Under the pieces are notes generated by a model that was given only the letters and a program-made list of their open reading frames with translations, did no database searches and was not told the origin of the DNA. A stretch of DNA of 10,858 nt from Acidobacteriaceae bacterium (GTDB lineage Bacteria; Acidobacteriota; Terriglobia; Terriglobales; Acidobacteriaceae): positions 1 through 10,858 of the forward strand of contig PMHC01000075.1 of assembly GCA_003156495.1 (NCBI GenBank), in the 5' to 3' direction. Numbering within the stretch: position 1 is the stretch's first letter; each line of letters begins with the position of its first letter. This document shows, one piece after another, positions 1 to 4,958 of this stretch. Both the position numbers and the translations under genes were made by a program.

Positions 1-1280
1 TGGCAGCGCCAGCAGTGCGGATAAGAGTGGATAATCTCGGCACCGCCCAGCAGCGCGCCGCGCTCTTCAAGCAGCGCGATCACCACCGGATTGGCCTTCC
101 AAACATTCAGCCCCTCGAAGGCCGGAGGCTGCGTGAAGGGCCAGGCCTCCGGGTCCACATGCACGTGGCCGCCGGCGTCAACGCGGCAGGTCGGATCGAG
201 TTCGTACCGTTGGCCGGTATAAAAATCGTCCGCGCCGTGCGCAGGTGCGGTGTGCACCGCGCCGGTGCCGGTATCGGCTGTAACGTAGTCGGCCAGCACG
301 CCCAAAATCGAGCGCTCCAAAAATGGATGCTTGAAAGTTGCACGCTCCAGCGCCGCGCCCTTGAAGCGGGCGACGATATCGGCCTCGGAGGCCGGCTGGT
401 CAGGATTTTTTTTGCTCTTCAGCTTGCAGTCGGCGATGGTCTTGGCCGCCAGCTCGCCGGCAACGATGTAGACGCCGCCGTCGCAGTCGAGCGCCACGTA
501 CTCAAAGTCGGGATGGAAACAGACAGCCAACGACGCAGGCAGCGTCCATGGTGTCGTTGTCCAGATGATGACGTAAGTCTCGCGCCCGGCCAGCACCGGC
601 GCAAAGGCCGCCGGGTCGCTGGTTAGCTTGTAGCGCACGTAAATCGACGGGCTGGCGATGTCTTTGTATTCAACCTCGGCTTCGGCCAGCGCCGTGTGGT
701 CGTGGAGGCACCAATATACGGGACGAAGTCCGCGATAGACGAAGCCTTTTTCCAGAAAGCCATAAAAGGCTTCAAGCGTCTTGGCCTCGTAGGGGCGATT
801 CATCGTCTTGTAGGGCTTGGACCAGCGGCCAAAGCAGCCGAGCCGCTCGAATTGCGAGCTTTGCAGGTCAACATACTTCTGCGCATAGGCGCGGCAGGCT
901 TCGAGCACCGCCGGCGCGGGCATTTCCAGTTTTTTGCGCCCCAGCTTCTCGTCCACCTTAATCTCGATCGGCAGCCCGTGGCAGTCAAAGCCCGGCACGT
1001 AGGGGGCGTTGTAGCCGGCCATCGTCTTTGACTTGACCACAAAATCTTTCAACCCTTTATTGAGGGCGTGGCCCAGGTGAATGGGCCCATTGGCGTAGGG
1101 CGGGCCATCGTGCAACAGATAGGCGGGGCGTCCGCGGCCAGCTTCGCGCAGCTTGGCGTAGAGGCCGAGCGAGGCCCAGTGGGCGAGCCGAAGCGGCTCA
1201 TTCTGCGGCAGATTTGCTTTCATCGAGAAGGCAGTTTTAGGCAACGTCAGCGTCGCCTTCAACTCCGTTACTGGGGACAT
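1..1280 (-). CDS. ileS: Isoleucyl-tRNA synthetase, N-terminal part (runs off left edge)
   Basis: Charges tRNA-Ile with isoleucine in the cytoplasm. Reading the minus strand from ATG at 1280 gives 426 open codons to the window edge. Visible motifs: the class I HIGH box as HLGH (residues 68-71, inside PPYANGPIHLGHA), GFDCHGLPIE (97-106), ALAEAEVEY (197-205), the CP1 editing-domain strand TTTPWTLPAS (241-250) and GTGAVHTAPAHGADDF (338-353), whose first Asp (D351) matches the editing-site Asp of the family. The KMSKS loop, anticodon-binding domain and C-terminal zinc site would lie beyond position 1. The start is supported by GGAG five bases upstream of ATG and by the family-typical opening LKATLTLPKTAF. 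The gene is transcribed divergently from the tonB-like gene, 327 bp away. An imperfect dyad lies 19-40 bp upstream of the start. The motifs separate it clearly from ValRS and LeuRS. Confidence 0.96.
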   Translation of the reverse strand, partial: MSPVTELKATLTLPKTAFSMKANLPQNEPLRLAHWASLGLYAKLREAGRGRPAYLLHDGPPYANGPIHLGHALNKGLKDFVVKSKTMAGYNAPYVPGFDCHGLPIEIKVDEKLGRKKLEMPAPAVLEACRAYAQKYVDLQSSQFERLGCFGRWSKPYKTMNRPYEAKTLEAFYGFLEKGFVYRGLRPVYWCLHDHTALAEAEVEYKDIASPSIYVRYKLTSDPAAFAPVLAGRETYVIIWTTTPWTLPASLAVCFHPDFEYVALDCDGGVYIVAGELAAKTIADCKLKSKKNPDQPASEADIVARFKGAALERATFKHPFLERSILGVLADYVTADTGTGAVHTAPAHGADDFYTGQRYELDPTCRVDAGGHVHVDPEAWPFTQPPAFEGLNVWKANPVVIALLEERGALLGGAEIIHSYPHCWRC

Positions 1281-1607
1281 TGGAACTCCAACGAATGACA
1301 GTGATATCTCTATATCAGTGTAAACGCCGCACTACGGCTTTTTTCGTTAACTAACCCGGCCGCTATTTCGTCTATTCAAGCAGAGGCGATGAAAAGGAAC
1401 GAGAGGAGACGGCGGAAACTGGGTAATTGGGATGAAAGGCCCGACGCGCCGAGACAAGAATGGGCGCGGTCGAGGATAATGAATCGATGGGCCTGCGCAG
1501 GGGCGCAATCGCGTCCGGCCAGACCCCAGACCAGCTAATCTGCGGCAAACTATGGCAAACCATCCATTCAAAACGGCAAGGACCGGTTCCCGGAGGGCGC
1601 AGCGGCA
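1281..1607. other. Divergent intergenic region between ileS and tonB-like gene
   Basis: This 327-bp stretch separates two divergent starts and should hold both promoters. Next to ileS is the dyad described separately. For the tonB side the best sigma70-like pair is GAGACA (1451-1456), an 18-bp spacer and GATAAT (1475-1480). It is weak and would leave a leader of about 120 nt. GGAGGG at 1592-1597 is the ribosome binding site for the gene at 1608. A 49-codon arginine-rich open frame at 1389-1538 is not supported as a gene. I see no RNA gene, T-box or repeat here. Confidence 0.5.
1299..1320. promoter_or_regulatory. Imperfect dyad upstream of ileS, possible operator
   Basis: TGATAT (1302-1307) and ATATCA (1312-1317) are perfect inverted arms around a CTCT spacer. 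CA (1299-1300) and TG (1319-1320) extend the pairing across a single G-G mismatch. The site lies 19-40 bp upstream of the ileS start codon, where a repressor or a promoter element would act. The arms are A/T-rich in a G+C-rich context. No regulator is encoded nearby, so its role is inferred from symmetry and position only. Confidence 0.35.
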
Positions 1608-2564
1608 ATGAACGGGCATGAATTGGACGCCTTATTAGGCAAAACGACCCAGGAACAGCCCCTTCTGAGCAGCCTGTGGGAAAACGTACGGGATCTATTT
1701 TTTCCGCCGAAGCTGCCGCCGCTCGAGCTGACCTCGGAGCCAATTCCGGTTCCCGATCGGATGGCCGTCAAGACCAATCCCTGGGCCGTCGGCATCGCCA
1801 CCACGGTGAATGTTTCGATCCTGCTTGTGATGTTGTTTTTCGTGGGCAAAAAAGTGGTCGAGACGGTCAAGCCGACGCTGCTGGCTTCGACCAACGTGGA
1901 GGTAAGCGAATACAAAGGCCCGCAGGCCGCGAACAAGGCCGGCGGTGGCGGTGGCGGTGGCGACCGCAGCCAAATCGAAGCCAACAAGGGCAAGCTGCCC
2001 GAGCGTACCGCGCAGCCTCTTGCACCGCCTCAGCCGCAGACCTACGAGCACCCCAAGCTGCCCGAGCCGGCGGCCATCAACGTGCAAAAAAATCTGCAAC
2101 TACCCGATAACCCGAACATGCCGATGATCGGCCTGAAGAGTTCTTCCAACGTGACGCTGGCTTCGGCTGGTACCGGATCGGGCTCCGGCATGGGCTCCGG
2201 CTCCGGCGGCGGATTGGGTTCCGGACACGGTAACGGCTATGGCCCCGGCTACGGCGGCAACACTGGCGGCGGACTTTACAGAATCGGCGGCAGCGTCTCC
2301 AAACCGGTGGTAATCCACAGCGTCGAGGCCGAGTTCTCCGACGAAGCTCGCCGCACCAAGTACCAGGCCAGTTGCGAGGTTTCTTTGATTGTCGATGCGC
2401 AAGGCAATCCGCAGAACATTCGCGTCGTACAAGCCGCGGGCATGGGCCTGGACGAAAAAGCCATCGAGGCCATCCGGCAGTACAAATTCAAGCCGGCCAT
2501 GAAAGACGGCAGAACGCCGGTTCCGGTACAGATCACCATCCTGGTCAATTTCCGGCTTTATTGA
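1608..2564 (+). CDS. TonB-family energy transducer, glycine-rich linker
   Basis: Predicted to carry proton-motive energy from an inner-membrane ExbB/ExbD motor to outer-membrane TonB-dependent receptors. The 318-residue protein has a cytoplasmic N-terminus of about 60 residues, one hydrophobic membrane span (about 61-80, GIATTVNVSILLVMLFFVG), and a periplasmic linker with a Gly run (112-118), a Pro/Gln stretch (133-155) and a Gly/Ser-rich low-complexity segment (188-222). The C-terminal TonB domain (about 230-318) carries SDEARRTKYQASCEVSLIVDAQG, then LDEKAIEAIRQYKFKPAMKDG and PVPVQITILVNF, all family-typical. GGAGGG 10 bases upstream supports the ATG. The long cytoplasmic part and Gly-rich rather than Pro/Lys-rich linker differ from E. 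coli TonB. No exbB or exbD is in the window. A strong terminator follows, so it is probably monocistronic. Confidence 0.88.
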   Translation: MNGHELDALLGKTTQEQPLLSSLWENVRDLFFPPKLPPLELTSEPIPVPDRMAVKTNPWAVGIATTVNVSILLVMLFFVGKKVVETVKPTLLASTNVEVSEYKGPQAANKAGGGGGGGDRSQIEANKGKLPERTAQPLAPPQPQTYEHPKLPEPAAINVQKNLQLPDNPNMPMIGLKSSSNVTLASAGTGSGSGMGSGSGGGLGSGHGNGYGPGYGGNTGGGLYRIGGSVSKPVVIHSVEAEFSDEARRTKYQASCEVSLIVDAQGNPQNIRVVQAAGMGLDEKAIEAIRQYKFKPAMKDGRTPVPVQITILVNFRLY

Positions 2565-2646
2565 TTCCGGCCCGGCTGACTTCGGCTCGATTAAAAACCA
2601 CTTCGGCCAATCAAAAAGAGTCATCCAAAAAAGTCAATCCAAAATG

Positions 2647-2677
2647 AAAGCGGAGCGATAGATGCTCCGCTTTTTTT
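2647..2677 (+). terminator. Intrinsic terminator of tonB-like gene
   Basis: A perfect 7-bp stem GCGGAGC (2650-2656) / GCTCCGC (2664-2670) encloses a 7-nt loop and runs straight into seven Ts (2671-2677). A flanking AAA (2647-2649) can pair with the first Ts. It lies 83 bp after the tonB-like stop codon and insulates the SDR gene from upstream transcription. Confidence 0.92.
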
Positions 2678-2735
2678 GTGCGCGGCTTCAAAGCGGCAGA
2701 GAGACGCGACCATTTCCGCCGGTGACGGGGAGCAC

Positions 2736-2764
2736 TGGTCAGACCTCTCGAAGGTCTTTATACT
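2736..2764 (+). promoter_or_regulatory. Sigma70-like promoter with overlapping palindromic operator, SDR gene
   Basis: TGGTCA (2736-2741, 4/6 to TTGACA) and TATACT (2759-2764, 5/6 to TATAAT) are separated by exactly 17 bp. Two palindromes overlap the -35 box and spacer. GGTC-A-GACC (2737-2745) is perfect around one base. AGACCT (2741-2746) / AGGTCT (2752-2757) is perfect around CTCGA. Three alternating GGTC/GACC half-sites covering the RNA polymerase contact region are what a repressor operator looks like. GntR/FCD-type regulators of sugar-acid genes often bind related TGGT..ACC dyads (family knowledge). The regulator is not in the window. Confidence 0.55.
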
Positions 2765-2780
2765 CGTACATGCATATGGG

Positions 2781-2799
2781 GCCTCCCCGCGCGGGAGGC
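2781..2799 (+). other. Leader hairpin just upstream of the SDR ribosome binding site
   Basis: GCCTCCC (2781-2787) and GGGAGGC (2793-2799) form a perfect 7-bp G+C stem with a 5-nt CGCGC loop. It ends about five bases before the purine-rich binding site GGAAAGGA (2805-2812). It could protect the mRNA 5' end or hold the site open; no U-tract follows, so it is not a terminator. Confidence 0.5.
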
Positions 2800-2817
2800 A
2801 AATCGGAAAGGACCAAA

Positions 2818-3678
2818 ATGGCAGAAGCTGCAAAACAGGTTTCGCTCGATCTGGCGGAACTCACCAAGATGTACGACTTCAAGGGCAAAACCATCGCCGT
2901 CACCGGCGGCGCCGGCGTTTTGTGCGGCGAGCTTACCCGCGCGCTGGTCGGCTGCGGCGCTCAGGTCGCCATTCTCGACATCAACATCGAGCACGGCAAA
3001 GAGCTGGCCGCAAGCCTAGGCGAGCGCGGAAAGCTTATCTCGCTCTTCCAGTGCAACGTGCTCGACCGCGACAGCGTCTTCAAAACCGCCGCGGAAGTCT
3101 CGAGCAAGTTCGGCAAAGTCGACGCGCTGATTAACGGCGCCGGCGGCAACAAGCCGCAGGCCACCACCAGCGCCGAGTTGAAGTTCTTCGATCTGCCGGC
3201 CGACGCGCTCAAGTGGGTCTTCGAGCTGAACATCGTGGGCACGATTCTGCCCAGCCAGGCCTTCGGCAAGCTCTTCGCCGCCCAGGGTTACGGCAACATT
3301 TTGAATGTCTCGTCGATGAACGCCTTCCGTCCGCTGACGCGCATTCCGGCTTATTCGGCCGCCAAGGCCGCCGTCAGCAACTTCACCCAGTGGCTGGCCG
3401 TGCATCTGGCACAGGAATACTCGCCCAAGATTCGCGTCAACGCCATCGCTCCCGGCTTCTTCCTCACCAACCAGAACCGCTTTCTTTTGACCGACAAGGA
3501 AACCGGCGCGCTGACGACGCGCGGCAAAACCATTCTGGCGCACACGCCCATGGCCCGCTTCGGCGAGCCCGCCGACCTTTCCGGCGCCGTGCTCTGGTTG
3601 CTCTCGCCGGCCTCGGCCTTCGTCACCGGCGTGGTCATTCCCATCGACGGCGGTTTCGCCGCCTATAGCGGCGTCTAA
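2818..3678 (+). CDS. SDR oxidoreductase, fructuronate reductase / D-mannonate oxidoreductase-like
   Basis: Classical short-chain dehydrogenase of 286 residues. It has the Rossmann glycine motif TGGAGVLCG (29-37), an acidic residue ending strand 2 (D54 in AILDIN, favouring NAD(H)), NGAGG (106-110), catalytic Ser in NVSSMNA (163-169), YSAAK with Y179 and K183, and the PGFFLT loop (212-217). The stretches around SSMNAFRPLTRIPAYSAAK and GFFLTNQNRFLL, and the ending FVTGVVIPIDGGFAAYSGV, resemble Bacillus YjmF/UxuB-type enzymes that interconvert D-fructuronate and D-mannonate; this is from memory of the family. The ATG at 2818 is chosen because AAGGA precedes it by six bases and the upstream in-frame ATG at 2662 falls inside a terminator. 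No uxuA or uxaC is adjacent. The operator-like promoter suggests substrate-controlled expression. The substrate is uncertain; the SDR call is firm. Confidence 0.85.
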   Translation: MAEAAKQVSLDLAELTKMYDFKGKTIAVTGGAGVLCGELTRALVGCGAQVAILDINIEHGKELAASLGERGKLISLFQCNVLDRDSVFKTAAEVSSKFGKVDALINGAGGNKPQATTSAELKFFDLPADALKWVFELNIVGTILPSQAFGKLFAAQGYGNILNVSSMNAFRPLTRIPAYSAAKAAVSNFTQWLAVHLAQEYSPKIRVNAIAPGFFLTNQNRFLLTDKETGALTTRGKTILAHTPMARFGEPADLSGAVLWLLSPASAFVTGVVIPIDGGFAAYSGV

Positions 3679-3703
3679 CCATTCATCGCAATCGCATCGG
3701 TAT

Positions 3704-3744
3704 AAAGAGGCGGCATTCCTCATTCGGATGCCGCCTCTTTCTTT
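3704..3744 (+). terminator. Intrinsic terminator of SDR gene; 3' half is repeat copy 1
   Basis: A 13-bp perfect stem AAAGAGGCGGCAT (3704-3716) / ATGCCGCCTCTTT (3728-3740) encloses an 11-nt loop and is followed by CTTT. It starts 25 bp after the SDR stop codon. The loop end, 3' arm and T-tract (3718-3744) recur exactly at 4691-4717 without the 5' arm. Confidence 0.9.
3718..3744 (+). repeat. 27-bp direct repeat, copy 1 (left boundary of islet)
   Basis: It begins CCTCATTCGG, passes through GCCGCCTC and ends TTTCTTT. It is identical at all 27 positions to 4691-4717, and flanking bases differ on both sides. This copy forms the 3' half of the SDR terminator, so it is probably the ancestral one. 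Confidence 0.9.
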
Positions 3745-3789
3745 ATGAAGGGATCGCGGAAGAAGATTTCTGCTCATCCGAAATCAGCT

Positions 3790-3800
3790 TATAATTTATA
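3790..3800 (+). promoter_or_regulatory. Perfect -10 box within a small palindrome, abutting the start codon
   Basis: TATAAT (3790-3795) matches the sigma70 -10 consensus and sits inside the perfect dyad TATAA-T-TTATA (3790-3800). The candidate ATG follows at 3802, so transcription would start at or next to that codon. No good -35 is seen at 16-18 bp spacing (best TTTCTG, 3767-3772). Confidence 0.45.
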
Positions 3801-3801
3801 C

Positions 3802-4008
3802 ATGGCTGCGTTTGTGATTACAAATCGAGTGCCCTCCCCTGAAGAGATGGGGCGTCGGCTGGGTTTGAGTCCAGAACATGTTGCTGAAGTGCGCGTTATC
3901 ATGAACACGCCCTCGAGTGCAAAGACCGCGAAGCGATCGAGCCGCAAATCCCGAACCGCGAGAATAGAAAATCGAGCGAGCGCAAAGCGGACAAGTGGAC
4001 GGCGGTAG
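3802..4008 (+). CDS. Small basic protein of unknown family, helix-turn-helix-like N-terminus
   Basis: I do not recognise this gene. From ATG 3802 it encodes 68 residues. The N-terminal half, with VPSPEEMGRRLGLSPEHVAE (residues 10-29), reads like a short helix-turn-helix of the kind 'select by x, y-th form'. The C-terminal 35 residues are dominated by Lys, Arg and Ser, suggesting nucleic-acid contact. No Shine-Dalgarno sequence precedes ATG 3802, but a perfect TATAAT ends seven bases before it, pointing to a leaderless mRNA. The same frame is open from an ATG at 3745 (87 residues), which also lacks a ribosome binding site and touches the SDR terminator T-tract. It ends 11 bp before the next gene, so the two are probably co-transcribed. 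The arrangement (small basic DNA-binding-like protein, then a larger partner) resembles an antitoxin/regulator plus effector; that is inference. Confidence 0.6.
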   Translation: MAAFVITNRVPSPEEMGRRLGLSPEHVAEVRVIMNTPSSAKTAKRSSRKSRTARIENRASAKRTSGRR

Positions 4009-4019
4009 GCAGGTTAGGC

Positions 4020-4622
4020 GTGGCAAGACAGAAACGCATACAGTCTGTTTTCCTCAATATCCCCTACGACGGTCAGTTTGAGGAACTTTACTTGGCGTAC
4101 GTCGTGGGCTTGGCGCAGCTAGGCCTGAAAATCAATACAACATTTGCCATTCCCAACCAAGGGCGACTCGACGAAATTGTCCAGCTTATCCAGCAATCCG
4201 ACGTCTCGATTCACGACCTTTCAAGAATTGAACTCTCCTCTGGAATCCCCCGCTTCAATATGCCCCTCGAACTTGGCTTGGCCCTCTACCATTCCCACAT
4301 AACCAAGGGGCGGCATCGGATTTTCGTCTTTGAGCGGAAGGTCTACAGAACGCAGCAATCGACGAGCGACCTCAACGGGCTTGATCCGCAGATCCATCAT
4401 GGAACGCCGAAGGGCGTCATGGCCGGTCTGCGCAATATCTTTTATCAGGCGGATGGAACCACCGTCCCGGAAATGCTTTCCAGTTATCGCGCGGTCAAGC
4501 GGAAACTTCCCGCTTTGCGGCGGAACGCAGGTAGCCGGTCATTGTTTGAGGCCTCAATATTCAAAGATCTCACGGTTGCAGTTCTGATTGAGAAAGAAAG
4601 AGTGATCGCCGCCAGAGGTTAG
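4020..4622 (+). CDS. Uncharacterised 200-residue protein, Rossmann/TIR-like fold suspected
   Basis: GTG start at 4020, 11 bp after the small basic gene, with only weak AGG-type signals upstream. The protein opens with a buried strand and motif VFLNIPYDGQFEELYLAYVVGL (10-31; NIPYD is distinctive), then DEIVQLIQQSDVSIHDLSRI (51-70), PRFNMPLELGLALYHS (77-92), RIFVFERKVYRTQQSTSDLNGLDPQIHHGT (100-129) and SLFEASIFKDL (174-184). I recall uncharacterised bacterial proteins with the same NIP(Y/F)D, IHDLSR and PRFNMP(L/F)ELGL signature, but no established function. Alternating strands and helices with an invariant-looking Glu in MPLELGLA resemble nucleoside deoxyribosyltransferase-like and TIR-like folds, where a Glu in such a helix attacks an N-glycosidic bond. 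That is a structural guess. No signal peptide or membrane span. Its G+C is lower than that of neighbouring genes. Confidence 0.8.
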   Translation: MARQKRIQSVFLNIPYDGQFEELYLAYVVGLAQLGLKINTTFAIPNQGRLDEIVQLIQQSDVSIHDLSRIELSSGIPRFNMPLELGLALYHSHITKGRHRIFVFERKVYRTQQSTSDLNGLDPQIHHGTPKGVMAGLRNIFYQADGTTVPEMLSSYRAVKRKLPALRRNAGSRSLFEASIFKDLTVAVLIEKERVIAARG

Positions 4623-4630
4623 CTTTTACG

Positions 4631-4645
4631 ACTTTTTTAAAAAGT
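4631..4645. other. A/T-rich perfect palindrome after the islet's second gene
   Basis: ACTTTTT-T-AAAAAGT is symmetric around one base and lies 8 bp after the stop codon at 4622. As RNA it would be a weak A-U hairpin with no G+C core, so it is a poor terminator. It may be a protein or recombination site. Confidence 0.35.
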
Positions 4646-4690
4646 ACGGCTTGAGTCCCCGCAGGCCGCGCTCGCAAATTAGCACTCGCG

Positions 4691-4717
4691 CCTCATTCGG
4701 ATGCCGCCTCTTTCTTT
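4691..4717 (+). repeat. 27-bp direct repeat, copy 2 (right boundary of islet)
   Basis: Exact copy of 3718-3744. Here it has no 5' arm to pair with, so it cannot form the terminator hairpin of copy 1. That makes functional convergence an unlikely reason for the identity. The leuA leader -35 box begins 5 bp downstream. Confidence 0.9.
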
Positions 4718-4721
4718 GTCC

Positions 4722-4751
4722 TTGCCCGCCCAGCGAAGGCCAGATTATATT
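4722..4751 (+). promoter_or_regulatory. Candidate promoter of the leuA leader transcript
   Basis: TTGCCC (4722-4727, 4/6 to TTGACA), an 18-bp spacer and TATATT (4746-4751, 5/6 to TATAAT). The expected transcription start is near 4758, only a few bases before the leader-peptide ATG at 4763. It is placed right after repeat copy 2. Confidence 0.45.
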
Positions 4752-4762
4752 GGTACCTAACG

Positions 4763-4873
4763 ATGACTTTGTTGCCCACAAGCGAATGGACGAAGATTCC
4801 GGCCTCCTTACCGGCTTCGCTCTCGCTCGCTCTTAGCCTCCTGCTGCTGGACCTTATTCGGTTCCCCGGCTGA
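4763..4873 (+). CDS. Leucine-rich leader peptide (attenuator) of leuA
   Basis: A 36-residue frame from ATG 4763 to TGA 4871, containing eleven Leu. Codons 20-31 are very dense: ctc tcg ctc gct ctt agc, then four Leu codons in a row (ctc ctg ctg ctg, 4838-4849), then gac ctt. It stands directly before a leucine-biosynthesis gene and a terminator, as in leuL-type leaders, where a ribosome slowed at Leu codons decides whether transcription continues. There is no Shine-Dalgarno sequence upstream; the candidate promoter would give an almost leaderless message. A second short frame (ATG 4787, 16 residues, stop 4835) overlaps it and is less Leu-rich. The peptide itself is not expected to have a function. 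Confidence 0.68.
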   Translation: MTLLPTSEWTKIPASLPASLSLALSLLLLDLIRFPG

Positions 4874-4939
4874 GGCTTACTCAACATCGAAATTGAGAGG
4901 CCGCCAGCGGGGAGAACCGCGAGGCGGCTTTTATTTTTT
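4835..4939 (+). promoter_or_regulatory. leuA transcription attenuator: competing hairpins 1:2, 2:3 and 3:4
   Basis: Region 1, AGCCTC (4835-4840, entering the Leu-codon run), pairs with region 2, GAGGCT (4872-4877, at the leader stop codon). Region 2, GGC (4874-4876) plus CTCAA (4880-4884), pairs with region 3, TTGAG (4893-4897) plus GCC (4900-4902), forming an antiterminator. Region 3 GCCGCC (4900-4905) alternatively pairs with region 4 GGCGGC (4923-4928), the terminator. A ribosome stalled on Leu codons would cover region 1, freeing 2:3 and allowing leuA transcription. With leucine plentiful it reaches the stop codon, covers region 2, and 3:4 forms. Pairings were found by eye; folding energies were not computed. 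Confidence 0.65.
4900..4939 (+). terminator. Attenuator terminator in leuA leader
   Basis: GCCGCC (4900-4905) / GGCGGC (4923-4928), then a 1x2 internal loop, then GCGG (4907-4910) / CCGC (4917-4920) around a 6-nt loop. It is followed by TTTTATTTTTT (4929-4939). It sits before, not after, the gene it controls, 20 bp upstream of the leuA ATG. Confidence 0.88.
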
Positions 4940-4958
4940 ATAGGGGAGACCGAAAAAC

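Larger units (their letters stand above)
3745..4717. mobile_element. Putative inserted two-gene islet bounded by 27-bp direct repeats
   Basis: Removing 3745-4717 would rejoin an intact SDR terminator directly to the leuA leader promoter, which starts about 5 bp after repeat copy 2. The enclosed 946 bp carry two closely spaced small genes and are visibly lower in G+C. Three 60-base rows I counted by hand (starting 4141, 4261, 4561) give 31, 36 and 28 G+C, against 47 for a leuA row (starting 5701). No integrase, transposase or terminal inverted repeat is present, so it would be non-autonomous or moved by recombination at the repeat. An ordinary local duplication plus gene gain is an alternative explanation. 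Confidence 0.55.

Noticed and set aside
1326..1344. GCCG-CACTA-CGGC followed by T6, terminator-like on the plus strand
   Set aside because: Only a 4-bp stem, and no plus-strand gene ends nearby; it sits between divergent genes.
1389..1538. 49-residue arginine-rich open frame upstream of the tonB-like gene
   Set aside because: Composition looks like random translation of G+C-rich DNA; the ribosome binding signal (AGAGG, too close) is poor and no motif is visible.
2170..2275. Gly/Ser-codon repetition in the tonB-like gene as a DNA repeat
   Set aside because: The periodicity follows from low-complexity coding for a flexible linker; no exact tandem unit is maintained.
2662..2817. In-frame upstream extension of the SDR gene from ATG 2662
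   Set aside because: That ATG lies inside the tonB terminator hairpin and the extension covers the promoter, operator and leader hairpin. ATG 2818 has a proper ribosome binding site and family-typical length.
3016..3777. Minus-strand open frame of 253 residues opposite the SDR gene
   Set aside because: Antisense shadow of a gene with clear SDR motifs; it also crosses the SDR terminator.
4651..4836. 61-residue open frame crossing repeat copy 2 and the leuA leader
   Set aside because: It spans the repeat boundary and the candidate promoter, has no ribosome binding site, and conflicts with the Leu-rich leader frame, which has a clear functional context.
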